64,000 nucleotides of DNA from CAWUIO01 sp963922455 (GCA_963922455.1 CAWUIO010000019.1:1-64000), one strand, 5' to 3'. Counted from the stretch's first letter, positions 1-9,334 are shown. Made by a program: numbers and translations. Notes: a model not told the origin generated them from the sequence alone.

Positions 1-99
1 CCGCCGCTGGATGCGGGGGAGCCGGCTCGGCAGCCTAGCCCGGCCCGCGCGGGCAGTAAAGGGGCATCTTACAACCTGAAGTTGAGCGCGGGCAAGCCC
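1..99 (-). repeat. 3'-end structured repeat, copy 1 (type B, truncated by window edge)
   Basis: Read on the minus strand it begins GGGCTTGCCCGCGC, 15 bp behind the stop codon of the MATE gene, and continues into a GCGCGGGCCGGGC strand that closes the first helix. The distal half, including the CCCTAAGCC end, lies outside the window. The central part resembles copies 4 and 6 (type B) more than the type A copies. Confidence 0.6.
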
Positions 100-114
100 A
101 AAACTTATACAAGT

Positions 115-1539
115 TTACCAAGATATGGTAGGGGAATTGGACGCATCAGCTTGGCTAGCTGGGGCATCTCGGAAATCTCGGGCCAAATTTACAAATCGGA
201 TGCTGAGCAATATGGCCGAAACGGTGAGCCCCAAAGAAAGTCCATACCAGATCCCGTGAATATCCAAATGTAAATAAAAGGCCAAAACATAGCCCACCGG
301 TAAACCCACGACCCAATAGGCAATAAAGGCGACCCAAGTAGGAACATGCACATCTTCCAGTCCGCGGAGAGAGCCCAGCGCAGTACATTGTATACCATCC
401 GAAAGTTGGAAAAAGCCTGCAATGACCAACAGTAAAGTGGCATAATGCGTTACCTCAGGCTCTTCCAGGGGATTGATGTAGAGACCCACCAGTAACTTAC
501 TTAAGGTGATAAACAAGACACAACTGACACTCATAAAAATGACCGTCAGTAAAAAGGCCGAGCCTCCCGCATGCATAATGGAGGCCTTGTTTTGTTTCCC
601 AAAGGCATCGCCCACCATGATAGCGCCAGCACTGGCAAATCCGGCCGCCACCATATACGTGATCGAGGCCAAGCTAATGGCGATCTGATGCGCTGCCAAT
701 TGATTGGTCCCCAACCAACCAACCATAATGGAAGCTCCGGCAAAGGCCCCCACCTCAAATAAATACTGCAAGCCGGCGGGTAGTCCCAATTGTAAAATCT
801 TGAGCCCCGTGGGCCAATCCAAATATTTTCGGTCCCAAGTAGGAAGAAACGTGCTGATCTTAGACGAATTTAAAATAAAAACAAGCAAGCCCAGCGCCAT
901 GATCAAGCGGGATAGTAAAGTAGCATAGCCCGCTCCCTGCAAGCCCAGCGCCGGTAATCCCCACTTTCCGTAAATCAACACCCAATTGAATAAAATATTC
1001 AGAAAGAAACTCACAAAGGTAACGTACATGGCGGCTTGGGTATACGACAAGCCATCTACAAAACTTTTTAAAGCTAGGAAGATCAACATCGGAAAGAGCG
1101 ACGCGGCTATAATGTACAAATAAGGGACGGCCAAGACGCTTACTTCTGGTTTTTGTTGAAACCAGTGAAACTGCCAGCCCAGTACAAATAGGGCCAATAG
1201 GCTCAAAAAAGCCACAATCAAAGAAATCCACAGGGCCTGCACCAGCAATCGGGCGCATTGTGCGGTATCTTCCCTGCTCTTGGCGGCGGCTACCAAGGGA
1301 GACACAATAGACATAACCCCAATCCCGATTACGGCCACCAAAAAAAATAGAGCATTGGCAATGCCCGAGGCTGCCAGGGCTTCGGCGCCTACGGCACCAA
1401 CCATCAAATTGTCGGTGACCCCCATCAGGACAATACCTATTTGGGCAATGACTATAGGATAGCTCAATTGAAGAGTTGCTTGCAGATCGGATTTCCGGGG
1501 CCAGATCCAGGCCTTCCGGGCTTCTATAAAACTGTTCAT
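115..1539 (-). CDS. MATE family multidrug efflux transporter (NorM/DinF-like)
   Basis: 474 aa, the normal length for a MATE transporter, with about twelve hydrophobic segments in two similar halves. The N-terminal segment has the family pattern GVTDNLMVGAVGAEALAASG around residues 40-60. MATE proteins export cationic drugs and metabolites across the inner membrane in exchange for Na+ or H+; the substrate here cannot be read from sequence. The ATG start is preceded on the minus strand by a TAGTTTTG box at 1564-1557, a plausible Bacteroidota -7 element giving a leader of about 12 nt. The gene stands alone, divergent from panB, and its stop is followed by repeat copy 1. Confidence 0.9.
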   Translation of the reverse strand: MNSFIEARKAWIWPRKSDLQATLQLSYPIVIAQIGIVLMGVTDNLMVGAVGAEALAASGIANALFFLVAVIGIGVMSIVSPLVAAAKSREDTAQCARLLVQALWISLIVAFLSLLALFVLGWQFHWFQQKPEVSVLAVPYLYIIAASLFPMLIFLALKSFVDGLSYTQAAMYVTFVSFFLNILFNWVLIYGKWGLPALGLQGAGYATLLSRLIMALGLLVFILNSSKISTFLPTWDRKYLDWPTGLKILQLGLPAGLQYLFEVGAFAGASIMVGWLGTNQLAAHQIAISLASITYMVAAGFASAGAIMVGDAFGKQNKASIMHAGGSAFLLTVIFMSVSCVLFITLSKLLVGLYINPLEEPEVTHYATLLLVIAGFFQLSDGIQCTALGSLRGLEDVHVPTWVAFIAYWVVGLPVGYVLAFYLHLDIHGIWYGLSLGLTVSAILLSIRFVNLARDFRDAPASQADASNSPTISW

Positions 1540-1824
1540 GGTGAGTATTTCAAGCGCAAAACTAATAAAGTTTTACCCGATTGCCGGATATTTTTTTAGT
1601 TTGCATTTTCTCTCCTATTTTTATTATTAAGCTTTTACTAATTTCTGGCTGCCGGGGTCAAAACGAATACCTAAGGGTAAACGTGGCCACTTGATGTTTT
1701 ATACTGCATGCCGTGGGGGATGTTACCCCGTAGTCAAATAAATCATTTGAACTGGCAAAAAATTAGGTTCCCAAGAGTGCTTGGGTATAGCAAAATTTTT
1801 CTTCATTATAAAAACTGGCCGATT

Positions 1825-2643
1825 ATGTCCACATTCCGATCAGAAATAAAGCGGGTCACGACGCACGTGCTGCAAGAAATGAAAAATCAGGGTGAGAAAA
1901 TTTCCATGCTTACCGCCTACGACTATTCTTTGGCCCAAATCGTAGATGGAGCCGGCATCGACGCCATCTTGGTGGGAGACTCGGCATCTAATGTGATGGC
2001 CGGGCACGAAACGACCCTACCCATCACCTTAGATCAAATGATTTATCATGCCAGTTCGGTGGTACGGGCGGCCAAACGGGCCCTGATCATTGTGGATTTG
2101 CCCTTTGGGACCTACCAAGGAGATTCTGGGGAAGCACTTCGTTCTACAGTCCGCATTATGAAAGAGTCGGGAGCGCATGCCATTAAGATGGAAGGGGGGC
2201 AAGAGATTCGCGAGTCTATCGAGCGGGTCCTGAGTTCAGGCGTACCAGTTATGGGGCACTTGGGCCTCACCCCCCAATCCATATATAAATTTGGAACCTA
2301 TGTCGTTCGGGCCAAAGAAGAGCAGGAAGCAGCCCGCCTTATTGAGGACGCTAAGATGTTGGAAGAATGTGGTTGCTTTGCCCTGGTCTTAGAAAAAATC
2401 CCTGCCCGACTGGCCGAAAAAGTTGCCCAATCTCTTAGCATTCCGGTAATCGGCATCGGAGCCGGTGGCCAAGTGGACGGACAGGTCTTGGTTTTACACG
2501 ATATGCTCGGGATTACCAAAAACTTCAAACCTCGCTTTTTGAGACGCTATGCCGAATTGTACGAGACCATGACGCAGGCAGTACAGCACTATGTGCAAGA
2601 TGTAAGAGACCGTAACTTTCCGCAGGATAGTGAAAGCTACTAA
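1825..2643 (+). CDS. panB: 3-methyl-2-oxobutanoate hydroxymethyltransferase
   Basis: 272 aa, close to the usual 264 aa. Ketopantoate synthesis: transfers the one-carbon unit of 5,10-methylene-THF to 2-oxoisovalerate, the first committed step to pantothenate and CoA, in the cytosol. Family motifs are visible: MLTAYDYSLA near the N-terminus, LVGDSASNV with the metal-binding Asp, KMEGG, HLGLTPQS and GIGAG. An ORF is open from 1708, but those 39 extra residues have no family counterpart; the ATG at 1825 (MSTFRSEIK) fits better. No panC or panD is next to it; the next gene starts 15 bp downstream and may be co-transcribed. Confidence 0.93.
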   Translation: MSTFRSEIKRVTTHVLQEMKNQGEKISMLTAYDYSLAQIVDGAGIDAILVGDSASNVMAGHETTLPITLDQMIYHASSVVRAAKRALIIVDLPFGTYQGDSGEALRSTVRIMKESGAHAIKMEGGQEIRESIERVLSSGVPVMGHLGLTPQSIYKFGTYVVRAKEEQEAARLIEDAKMLEECGCFALVLEKIPARLAEKVAQSLSIPVIGIGAGGQVDGQVLVLHDMLGITKNFKPRFLRRYAELYETMTQAVQHYVQDVRDRNFPQDSESY

Positions 2644-2658
2644 ACAGGCCAAGGATAC

Positions 2659-3666
2659 GTGGGAAAGACAAGAACCTTAAGCCTGGGGGCCAAATGGGCG
2701 CTCGTGCTAGACTTCTGGACGATGGCCCAAGACTATCGCAAACAGCACCGGTACAGCCAAAGGCACTTGGGCCCCTACCTCCAACCCGAAAATTGGGACG
2801 ATAGCGTGGGGCCCAAAGAAAGGAGACGGATGTTGGATTACCCCATGCAAAATGTGGTCTTTTTTGGCCAGGTATATGCCCGCTTGCAAAACCGGAAGTT
2901 CCAAGAGCTAGAAAGGGCCCGTATAAGCGATTTTGCCGCTTTTTTGGCCCTGTATGATGACTTATTTGACGAGACGCAACTTTCGGCCGGGCAATTGTGG
3001 GCTTTGGCGCAAGATCCCGCTTCCTTTTCTCCCCGGCAAGACAAAGAAAAAGTCTGTAAGGAACTGCTGCTTCGTACCTATCAAGCCCTCTCGATTAAGG
3101 ATTCCTTTTTAGCGTATTTTCACCGCTTCTTTTTGGCCCAAGAGGCCAGCCGCAAGCAAAGACAGACCGAAGCTTTGACTTGGGAGGCCATCCGAAAATT
3201 GAGTTTTGACAAGGGAGGTTGGGCCATGGTTTTGTTCCGGTTTCTCTTAGACCCTCCCCCCAGTGCAGAAGAAATTGCCGCGTGTTACGATCTGGGTTCT
3301 TGGTACCAAATCCTAGACGATATCGTAGATATTCACAAGGATTACCGCGAAGGGGTACAGACTTTGATTACCCGGGCTACCTCGGTAAAAAGCATGGAAG
3401 AGGAGCTTCGCCTACGGGAAAACTTGGCATTTTCTAAGCTCAGAAGCCTGCCCTACCCCCCACGATCGATCCAATGGGCTTTGCGGCAGTTTTTCTTTAT
3501 TGGCACAACGGGCTATGTACACATGAAACATTTGGCCAAGCTAGAACGACAGTATCCCCCCCCTTTTGACCTGAGCCGGTACCAGGAAAGCGACATACAA
3601 TGGGATGAGTCTCGCCCGGAAATTTATTGGATTGCCTTGGGGCTCATCGGGCGAGAAACGTATTAA
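2659..3666 (+). CDS. divergent class I isoprenoid synthase-like protein
   Basis: 335 aa, GTG start 15 bp after panB. I do not recognise a named family, but two Asp-rich motifs stand out: DDLFDE near residue 100 and DDIVDIHKD near residue 220, followed by a YREG stretch. Their spacing (about 120 residues) and the all-helical look of the sequence resemble trans-isoprenyl diphosphate synthases and class I terpene/squalene synthases, where such motifs bind Mg-diphosphate. There is no signal peptide and no clear membrane segment. It could be a prenyltransferase, a terpene cyclase or a degenerate relative; the substrate is unknown. Repeat copy 2 follows the stop by 18 bp. Confidence 0.5.
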   Translation: MGKTRTLSLGAKWALVLDFWTMAQDYRKQHRYSQRHLGPYLQPENWDDSVGPKERRRMLDYPMQNVVFFGQVYARLQNRKFQELERARISDFAAFLALYDDLFDETQLSAGQLWALAQDPASFSPRQDKEKVCKELLLRTYQALSIKDSFLAYFHRFFLAQEASRKQRQTEALTWEAIRKLSFDKGGWAMVLFRFLLDPPPSAEEIAACYDLGSWYQILDDIVDIHKDYREGVQTLITRATSVKSMEEELRLRENLAFSKLRSLPYPPRSIQWALRQFFFIGTTGYVHMKHLAKLERQYPPPFDLSRYQESDIQWDESRPEIYWIALGLIGRETY

Positions 3667-3684
3667 TCGATAAAAAGGCTTAAA

Positions 3685-3813
3685 GGGGCTTCCCCGCGCT
3701 ACTGAATACTGGCCCAATAAAACGATTGTGCCGGCGCGGGTCGGGCTCTCGCTACTCGCTGCCTTTCCCCGCATGGCTCAAGGAGCTCAAACAGGCCGCT
3801 CCATCCCTAAGCC
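3685..3813 (+). repeat. 3'-end structured repeat, copy 2 (type A)
   Basis: 129 bp filling the gap between convergent genes. It begins GGGGCTTCCCCGCGC, has GCGCGGGTCGGGC about 45 bp later, then TCGCTACTCGCTGCC and GCTCAAACAGGCCGCTCC, and ends ATCCCTAAGCC. GGCTT pairs with AAGCC (outer helix) and CCCGCGC pairs with GCGCGGG (inner helix). Oriented with the upstream plus-strand gene; 19 bp separate it from the stop of the NRAMP-like gene on the other strand. Confidence 0.9.
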
Positions 3814-3832
3814 AAAGTCTATACCTTTTAGA

Positions 3833-5170
3833 TCATATCGACTCCAAGGACTCTCGGCGGATTTTAAGGATAAACCGAAGCAGTATAAGACTCAAGGCAC
3901 TGGCCAGTAGTAGAATGGTAGCAAAGGCAAGCGAGTGTTGCATGAATGCGCTTTCTATGGCTCTGTCTAATGCTTTTCCGGCATTAAATAAACCTAAGAC
4001 AATAGTTGCCCAAACCACCAAACCCAAGGCCCAGTTTTGACTGGCCCGGTTGAGCCCGGTTTTTTTGACTAAACGGGCATCGTTCACAATGATCCAAAGA
4101 AAAATACTGATAAAGGGAAGCAATAAGCCATTGAGGGCTTGAGCCAAGATGATTACCGGTATGGGCTTTAAGCCGCTCATGCCAAATATCCAGCCGCTTA
4201 GCAAAACCCCCGCCCAAACCAGGCGAAAATTGAGGCCATTTCCCTGCCATTTGCCTTCCTCATGGTTCCCAAACAAACTACGGGCCGTGATAGCCGAAGC
4301 CAAAGGAGCGGTGATGGAAGAGGAAAATCCGGCCGCAAATAGCCCCAGCCCCAAAATAAAACCCGACTGTTTACCCAATAAAGGTACTAAGGAGTTGGCC
4401 AAGCTCTGAAAGGAAAAAGGTAATTGAGTCAAGCTGCCAATCCACAAAATAGCCAGCGATATTACACCGCCTAAGCCAATCGCTAAGGCTAATCCAAGGC
4501 GCATTTCGGGCAAGGAACGATTGTGCCGGGATAAACCAGAGCCCAAAAAAAGGTTGTAGGGCACTACGGTCGTACCTATGAGTCCCAGAATTAACAATTC
4601 TGAACCGACTGGAAAACCCAGGTAGGGGCCCGTATAATGTTTTGCCGGACTACTGGCAAACAATACCAGGGCTCCCCCCGCAAATAATAGCCCCATACCA
4701 ATCACCAAGGCGGCCATAAGGCTGGAAACTAGTTGCAAAGAGGGGATCATCAGTAAGAGCAAAGCCCCGAGGGCGAGGGCACTTACCAGCAATCGTGGAT
4801 TTTCTATCCCTAAGAGCTCTAATCCCGCCACGGCCCCCATTAAATTTCCGGCTTCATAGGCTGCCGAACCTAAGATAATGGCCCCAAAGATCCATAAACT
4901 GATAAAATACCTTTGCCTTTTAAAATAAGGAGATTGGATAATGGCCGTCCCCAGTTCTTTTCCTGAAATCCAATACAAACGGGCACTGGCCTCCTGAAGG
5001 GTGTAGCAAGCCAAGACGGAAAATAAGAGGGCCCAGGCCAACTCGAGTCGGTATTCGGCCCCAGCTTTGGCGGCAGTAGTGACGGTTCCCGGGCCAATAA
5101 AGGCCGCCGATATTACAGCCCACATAAGTATCCGAAAAGCGCTAGAATTTTGTGCTTTTAGTTTCAACAT
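3833..5170 (-). CDS. NRAMP-related metal ion transporter
   Basis: 445 aa with eleven or so hydrophobic segments, matching the NRAMP (Nramp/MntH) superfamily. The first segment reads FIGPGTVTTAAKAGAEY, in the place where canonical MntH has the metal-binding DPGN motif, and the sixth-segment MPH motif is replaced by VVPYNLFLGSG. So the fold is recognisable, but the residues that select Mn2+/Fe2+ are not conserved. Divergent NRAMP relatives with altered motifs have been described as transporting other cations, so I would not call this mntH. Single gene with an ATG start; the 270 bp upstream show nothing I can name. Confidence 0.75.
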   Translation of the reverse strand: MLKLKAQNSSAFRILMWAVISAAFIGPGTVTTAAKAGAEYRLELAWALLFSVLACYTLQEASARLYWISGKELGTAIIQSPYFKRQRYFISLWIFGAIILGSAAYEAGNLMGAVAGLELLGIENPRLLVSALALGALLLLMIPSLQLVSSLMAALVIGMGLLFAGGALVLFASSPAKHYTGPYLGFPVGSELLILGLIGTTVVPYNLFLGSGLSRHNRSLPEMRLGLALAIGLGGVISLAILWIGSLTQLPFSFQSLANSLVPLLGKQSGFILGLGLFAAGFSSSITAPLASAITARSLFGNHEEGKWQGNGLNFRLVWAGVLLSGWIFGMSGLKPIPVIILAQALNGLLLPFISIFLWIIVNDARLVKKTGLNRASQNWALGLVVWATIVLGLFNAGKALDRAIESAFMQHSLAFATILLLASALSLILLRFILKIRRESLESI

Positions 5171-5440
5171 TACAATAATTTAACGAAATTTGGGTTTACT
5201 AAGAAACTAATATTCTTCCATCGAGCGTTTAGAATACAGAAGAGATTGAGCACTTTTCTAACTAGACCTATGTATCCTTGCTATATGTGATCAACCATTT
5301 TCTTTTAAAACTATTTACGTTACTTTACTCACAGCTCTTCTATGATTTAAATTTTACTTAAAACTATTTTATCAACATCCTTGTACACACCCAGGGAATC
5401 AAATTAATAAGCAACAGTATTCCTGTAATTGATCACGAAA

Positions 5441-5683
5441 ATGGACAAGAGCAAAATTCAAAAAATCGAGGAAGAAATCAGTGCACTTACTAAAAAGAGA
5501 GCTGATATTTTTAATGAATGGGCGTATCTGGTCAAACGAAACGACCGGGAAAGTGAAATTAATGGGATAGACAATCCCAAGTTAGTGCAAAAAGCCGAGC
5601 AGCTTTTCTTTGAACAAAAAGCCATCGGAAGACAAATTATGCGACTTCTGGAAAAAGCCGATAATATTAACTTCATTTCTTAA
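5441..5683 (+). CDS. small charged coiled-coil protein, function unknown
   Basis: 80 aa from the ATG at 5441 (MDKSKIQKIEEE); a TTG four codons upstream is also possible. Predicted helical throughout, rich in Lys and Glu, with heptad-like spacing in the first 35 residues; no signal peptide, membrane segment or cysteine. I do not recognise the family. It stands alone between the NRAMP-like gene and the TPR gene, and the reverse frame of the same stretch has no comparable protein features. Confidence 0.5.
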   Translation: MDKSKIQKIEEEISALTKKRADIFNEWAYLVKRNDRESEINGIDNPKLVQKAEQLFFEQKAIGRQIMRLLEKADNINFIS

Positions 5684-5843
5684 GCATTCCTTATCATCTT
5701 CAACCAAACGGCTTCCCCATCACCGCAAAACGTGTGCTGCGTAGAATAGAATAGGATCATACAGTAAAACCCCGAGCTAGGATACTTCGTAAGATTAGAT
5801 ACCATACAAAGGTATAATCCTAGTAAATTCCGGGCAATTTCTT

Positions 5844-7016
5844 ATGAATAGTATTCGATTCTGCGCTTTTTTAGTTTTAAGCACCTTATTAAGTTCTTCA
5901 TTGCATGCCCAAGGATACGCTTGGCAAAGATCTTTTGACCGGGGTAAGATAGAACTACACGCCGGGGATTTTTTACAAGCCATTTCCTATTTCAAATCTG
6001 TACTACAAAACCAACCCAAACATACGGAGGCGCAGTTTTTAATGGCAAAGAGCCATTTCTTGCTCCGACAATGGCAAGTAGCCCGCCAAGGTCTCAACCG
6101 AGTGCATGAACTCGATTCTAATTTTGCCGAGGCCTATTTGTATCAAGGCTTTTTAGACTATAGTCAAAATGCTTACGAAGAGGCCATTCGTTTTTTTGAC
6201 CGCTACTTGTTGCTTAATTCTCATGATCCCCTTGCCTACAATTATCGGGGAGAATGTTATCGTGAGCTAGGGCTTTTACAGGCAGCCATACATGATTATT
6301 CAGAAGCCATCCGAATAGCCTCCCCCAATCCTATCCTGCATTTTGGTCGGGCCAAATGTCATATGTACCGCGAAGCCTACTCCGAAGCCTTAGCCGATAT
6401 GCAAAGTGCTCTCCATTTAGACCCTAAAAACCCCGAATTTTTGGCTTATCGGGCCGATCTCCATTACCTCATGGAAAATTATCAAGCAGCCAGTCAAGAT
6501 ATTGATGACTTGTATAGTCTAAACGCAGAAGCTATGGGCTTACACTATCATTACCTAAATGCTTACTGTAAATCCAAGCTGGCAGATTATCAAGGAGCTA
6601 TTTCGGCCATGGATGAAGTAATCCGCAACGAAGCGGTCAATCCGGCCCACTATGCCGAACGCGCTTTGTATTATGCCCAGATCGAGGAATGGGATCAAGC
6701 TATTCAAGATTATCAGCAGGCGATTTACTTGGATGAAGAGCAAGATACTTACCACGCAGCCATTGCCCGGATTTTACAAGATACACAGCGTTACACCGAA
6801 GCTAAAGACGCTTGGGGTAAAGCTATCCAAATAGACAAAAAAAGGTCTAATTATTGGTATGAGAGGGCAGAATGCTACCTGCGTTTAGGCAATAAAACCG
6901 CCGCCAAATTTAATTATCGGGAAGCGGCCCGCCTGGGCTACCCTGCGGTTCATATGAGTAAAACAGGGTTTAAATACGCTAAGAAAATCTATAAGCGGCG
7001 CCGGGTCAAAAAATAG
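5844..7016 (+). CDS. secreted tetratricopeptide repeat protein
   Basis: 390 aa. Residues 1-23 form a signal peptide ending in SLHAQG, a cleavage context common in Bacteroidota. The rest is an array of about ten TPR units with the usual W/L-G-Y-A-F-A-P spacing (for example AYLYQGFLDYSQNAYEEAIRFFDRYLLLNS), and a basic C-terminus KKIYKRRRVKK. TPR arrays are protein-binding scaffolds; a periplasmic or surface location is inferred from the signal peptide. No partner can be named. A related but shorter TPR protein lies at 15699. Confidence 0.8.
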   Translation: MNSIRFCAFLVLSTLLSSSLHAQGYAWQRSFDRGKIELHAGDFLQAISYFKSVLQNQPKHTEAQFLMAKSHFLLRQWQVARQGLNRVHELDSNFAEAYLYQGFLDYSQNAYEEAIRFFDRYLLLNSHDPLAYNYRGECYRELGLLQAAIHDYSEAIRIASPNPILHFGRAKCHMYREAYSEALADMQSALHLDPKNPEFLAYRADLHYLMENYQAASQDIDDLYSLNAEAMGLHYHYLNAYCKSKLADYQGAISAMDEVIRNEAVNPAHYAERALYYAQIEEWDQAIQDYQQAIYLDEEQDTYHAAIARILQDTQRYTEAKDAWGKAIQIDKKRSNYWYERAECYLRLGNKTAAKFNYREAARLGYPAVHMSKTGFKYAKKIYKRRRVKK

Positions 7017-7022
7017 CGGGGT

Positions 7023-7724
7023 TTAAGCAGTGTTTTCCTCTTGCAATATCCCATCATCCATACGAAGCTTACGGTCTACCCAAGGATGACTTTCTACCAA
7101 GGGGTCATGGGTGCTTACAAGTAAGGTAATGCCCTTATTTTTTAAATCATTAAAAATGTCAAGGATTTTAAGGGAGTTTTCTCGGTCTAAGTGAGCTGTG
7201 GGTTCATCGGCGATTAAGATCGAGGGCCGGTTGACCAAGGCCCGGGCAATGGCCACTCTTTGCTTTTCTCCACCCGATAAAACATCAACTTCAAATTTCA
7301 AACGGTGGGTAATTCCCACCAATTTGGCTGCTTCTTGTACGTTTTTATCTATTTGGGCCCGCGAATAGGGCAGTGGAATAAGGGGCAGGCTAATATTTTG
7401 ATAAGCACTCAGGCCCGAAATCAACTGAAATTCTTGAAAAATCATGCCGAGGTGTTGCCTACGGAATCGCGTTAAAAACTTCTCAGGCCACCGAGAAACC
7501 GCTTCCCCTTGACAGTAATAAGCTCCTGCGCTAGGTTTGGACAAGCAGGCTAAAATGCTAAGCAAGGTTGACTTGCCAGAGCCCGACGGGCCCGTCAATA
7601 ATACCCCACTCTGAGGCAGGACACTCATGCTGAGGGGCTTCAGGGCCAAGACCTCATTGCTTTTACCGATATGGAAACGCTTTTCTACATTTTCGCAGGC
7701 TATTAGGGCTTCTGGGGCAGACAT
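7023..7724 (-). CDS. ABC transporter ATP-binding protein, LolD/MacB-type
   Basis: 233 aa. Walker A GPSGSGKST near residues 43-51, signature LSGGEKQRVA, Walker B SILIADEPT and the H-loop STHDP are all intact, so it should be an active ATPase. Sequence style and length match the LolD/MacB/FtsE group, which powers lipoprotein release or mechanotransmission by a FtsX-fold permease. No permease gene is adjacent: the TPR gene converges on it only 6 bp away and the upstream gene is divergent. The partner must be encoded elsewhere. Confidence 0.85.
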   Translation of the reverse strand: MSAPEALIACENVEKRFHIGKSNEVLALKPLSMSVLPQSGVLLTGPSGSGKSTLLSILACLSKPSAGAYYCQGEAVSRWPEKFLTRFRRQHLGMIFQEFQLISGLSAYQNISLPLIPLPYSRAQIDKNVQEAAKLVGITHRLKFEVDVLSGGEKQRVAIARALVNRPSILIADEPTAHLDRENSLKILDIFNDLKNKGITLLVSTHDPLVESHPWVDRKLRMDDGILQEENTA

Positions 7725-7834
7725 GTCATCAAGTTTTATTTAAAAAATAGCGCCATAGACCTCATAAAATTAACCTTGTTTTAAGGTAAATGGCATGGTT
7801 TTAGTTTCTTCCCTGGAAACGGGATTTAGTACGC

Positions 7835-8236
7835 ATGTATTTTAGAATATTCCTTGCAACTATCTTGGCTTGGACGATGATGTCCTACCAATTTATTGAC
7901 TTGAATGAAATTTCTGCTCGGCTTAAACAGGCCATGAAGGAAGCGGATGCCTCCGAACTGGCCAAACTCTTTGATGAGCGAATAGAAATCAGTTTTCAAG
8001 GTAAATCGCAAAATTATAGCCGGGTCCAAGCCGAGTTTATTATGCGAGATTTTTTTGAAAAAAATGACCCTCGCGACTTCCGGATCATCAATACAGGATA
8101 TTCTAAATATGGCAAGCAGTACCTCATTGCCGAGTACCAAGGAAGCCGTCAAGCATTTCGTATTTATATTATAGCGATATCCGAAGAGCAAAATTATAAG
8201 ATCGAGTCTATAAACATCACACCCCTACATCCCTAA
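7835..8236 (+). CDS. DUF4783 family protein
   Basis: 133 aa with an N-terminal hydrophobic segment (residues 3-18, probably a signal peptide) followed by a compact alpha+beta domain similar in layout to SnoaL/NTF2-like folds (LKQAMKEADASELAKLFDERIEISFQGK). Proteins of this type (DUF4783) are found in Bacteroidota, often beside nadC as here; the function is not known. ATG start; nadC follows after 65 bp on the same strand. The domain assignment is from memory of the pattern, not from a search. Confidence 0.65.
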   Translation: MYFRIFLATILAWTMMSYQFIDLNEISARLKQAMKEADASELAKLFDERIEISFQGKSQNYSRVQAEFIMRDFFEKNDPRDFRIINTGYSKYGKQYLIAEYQGSRQAFRIYIIAISEEQNYKIESINITPLHP

Positions 8237-8289
8237 TTTCTTAAATTTCATTTTTTTGCCAACAATCCCTTGATTCTCTGAGCTTTTTT

Positions 8290-8297
8290 TAATTTTG
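8290..8297 (+). promoter_or_regulatory. -7 box (TAATTTTG) next to the nadC start
   Basis: A perfect TAnnTTTG box ends 4 nt before the nadC ATG. A TTG at 8270-8272 lies 17 bp upstream, a little closer than the usual 19-21. The predicted transcript start falls on or beside the start codon. Confidence 0.5.
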
Positions 8298-8301
8298 GGA
8301 G

Positions 8302-9162
8302 ATGAAATTTAACTATTTGACCCCTGAAGGGATTCAGGCATTTATTGATGCCGCCCTCCGTGAAGATGTAGGATCGGGCGACCACTCGAGTTTGGCCAGT
8401 GTACCCGCAACTGCCCAAAGAAGGGCTCAATTGCTTATCAAAGATCGGGGAATCTTGGCTGGAGTAAGCATGGCCCAGCATATTTTTGACCGAGTAGACA
8501 AGCAACTCCAATACGAAATTCTGATTCAGGACGGCACGCCGGTAGAGCCTGGGCAGGTAGGTTTGTATGTAGAGGGACCGGCCCGGTCTATCCTCAAATC
8601 TGAGCGCCTGGTCTTGAATTGCATGCAGCGAATGAGTGGTATTGCTACCAGTACACAGCGTTTGCTTAGCTTGATTGCCCATACTAAAGCCCAGCTCCTG
8701 GACACCCGAAAGACTACCCCCAATTTTCGGATAGCTGAAAAATGGGCAGTCAAAATTGGCGGAGGAACCAATCACCGTTTTGGCCTGTTTGACTTGATTA
8801 TGCTCAAAGATAACCACATTGCCTATGCGGGAGGGATTCCGGAGGCATTGGCTAATACCCATCGCTACCTACAAGACAATCAACTGGATTTATCTGTCGA
8901 GATTGAAGTGCAAAACTTGCAAGAATTACAACAAGTGCTAGAATACGGAGGGGTACAGGTGATTATGCTCGACAATATGTCTCCTCAAGATATGCGCGAG
9001 GCAGTGGCCAGGGTTGCGGGGCGTTTCCAACTGGAAGCCTCAGGTGGGATTACGGAGGAAACCATTCGGGAAGTGGCCGAGACCGGGGTAGATTTTATTT
9101 CGGTAGGAGCCTTAACCCATTCTTTTAAAAGCATGGACATAAGCTTAAAGGCCAAAAATTGA
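8302..9162 (+). CDS. nadC: nicotinate-nucleotide pyrophosphorylase (quinolinate phosphoribosyltransferase)
   Basis: 286 aa, normal length. Converts quinolinate and PRPP to nicotinate mononucleotide, CO2 and PPi in de novo NAD synthesis. Motifs: REDVGSGDHSS near the N-terminus, LNCMQRMSGIAT, DTRKTTPNFR, HRFGLFDLIMLKDNHI and the C-terminal EASGGI and GVDFISVGALTHS segments that bind the phosphates. The ATG at 8302 is directly preceded by GGAG with no spacer, so that is unlikely to act as a Shine-Dalgarno site; the -7 box at 8290 argues for a leaderless start. Confidence 0.95.
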   Translation: MKFNYLTPEGIQAFIDAALREDVGSGDHSSLASVPATAQRRAQLLIKDRGILAGVSMAQHIFDRVDKQLQYEILIQDGTPVEPGQVGLYVEGPARSILKSERLVLNCMQRMSGIATSTQRLLSLIAHTKAQLLDTRKTTPNFRIAEKWAVKIGGGTNHRFGLFDLIMLKDNHIAYAGGIPEALANTHRYLQDNQLDLSVEIEVQNLQELQQVLEYGGVQVIMLDNMSPQDMREAVARVAGRFQLEASGGITEETIREVAETGVDFISVGALTHSFKSMDISLKAKN

Positions 9163-9175
9163 AGGGCACCCTCGC

Positions 9176-9334
9176 TTGAGTAAGCCTCCCATAGTAGTAG
9201 CAGGAGAAGACTTTGGGGCCGGTAAAATTTATCTCTTACACTCTGAGAAAGAAATCTTAGCTTGGATGAATGGGGAAACGGGAGTGAATACGTATTTTTG
9301 CCCATTCCTCAGAATCTATTTAGAAACTGTTTAA
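9176..9334 (+). pseudogene. short coding-like fragment cut by the MITE
   Basis: A TTG-started frame 13 bp after nadC gives 52 residues beginning LSKPPIVVAGEDFGAGK and ending in a TAA that lies inside the left terminal repeat of the MITE (from 9319). The composition looks protein-like, and the frame is lost as soon as the element begins, as expected if the MITE truncated a gene. No family recognised, and no continuation is obvious on the far side of the element. Confidence 0.3.

Noticed and set aside
3833..5170. Calling the NRAMP-like gene mntH
   Set aside because: DPGN and MPH motifs are both absent, so Mn2+ specificity is not supported.
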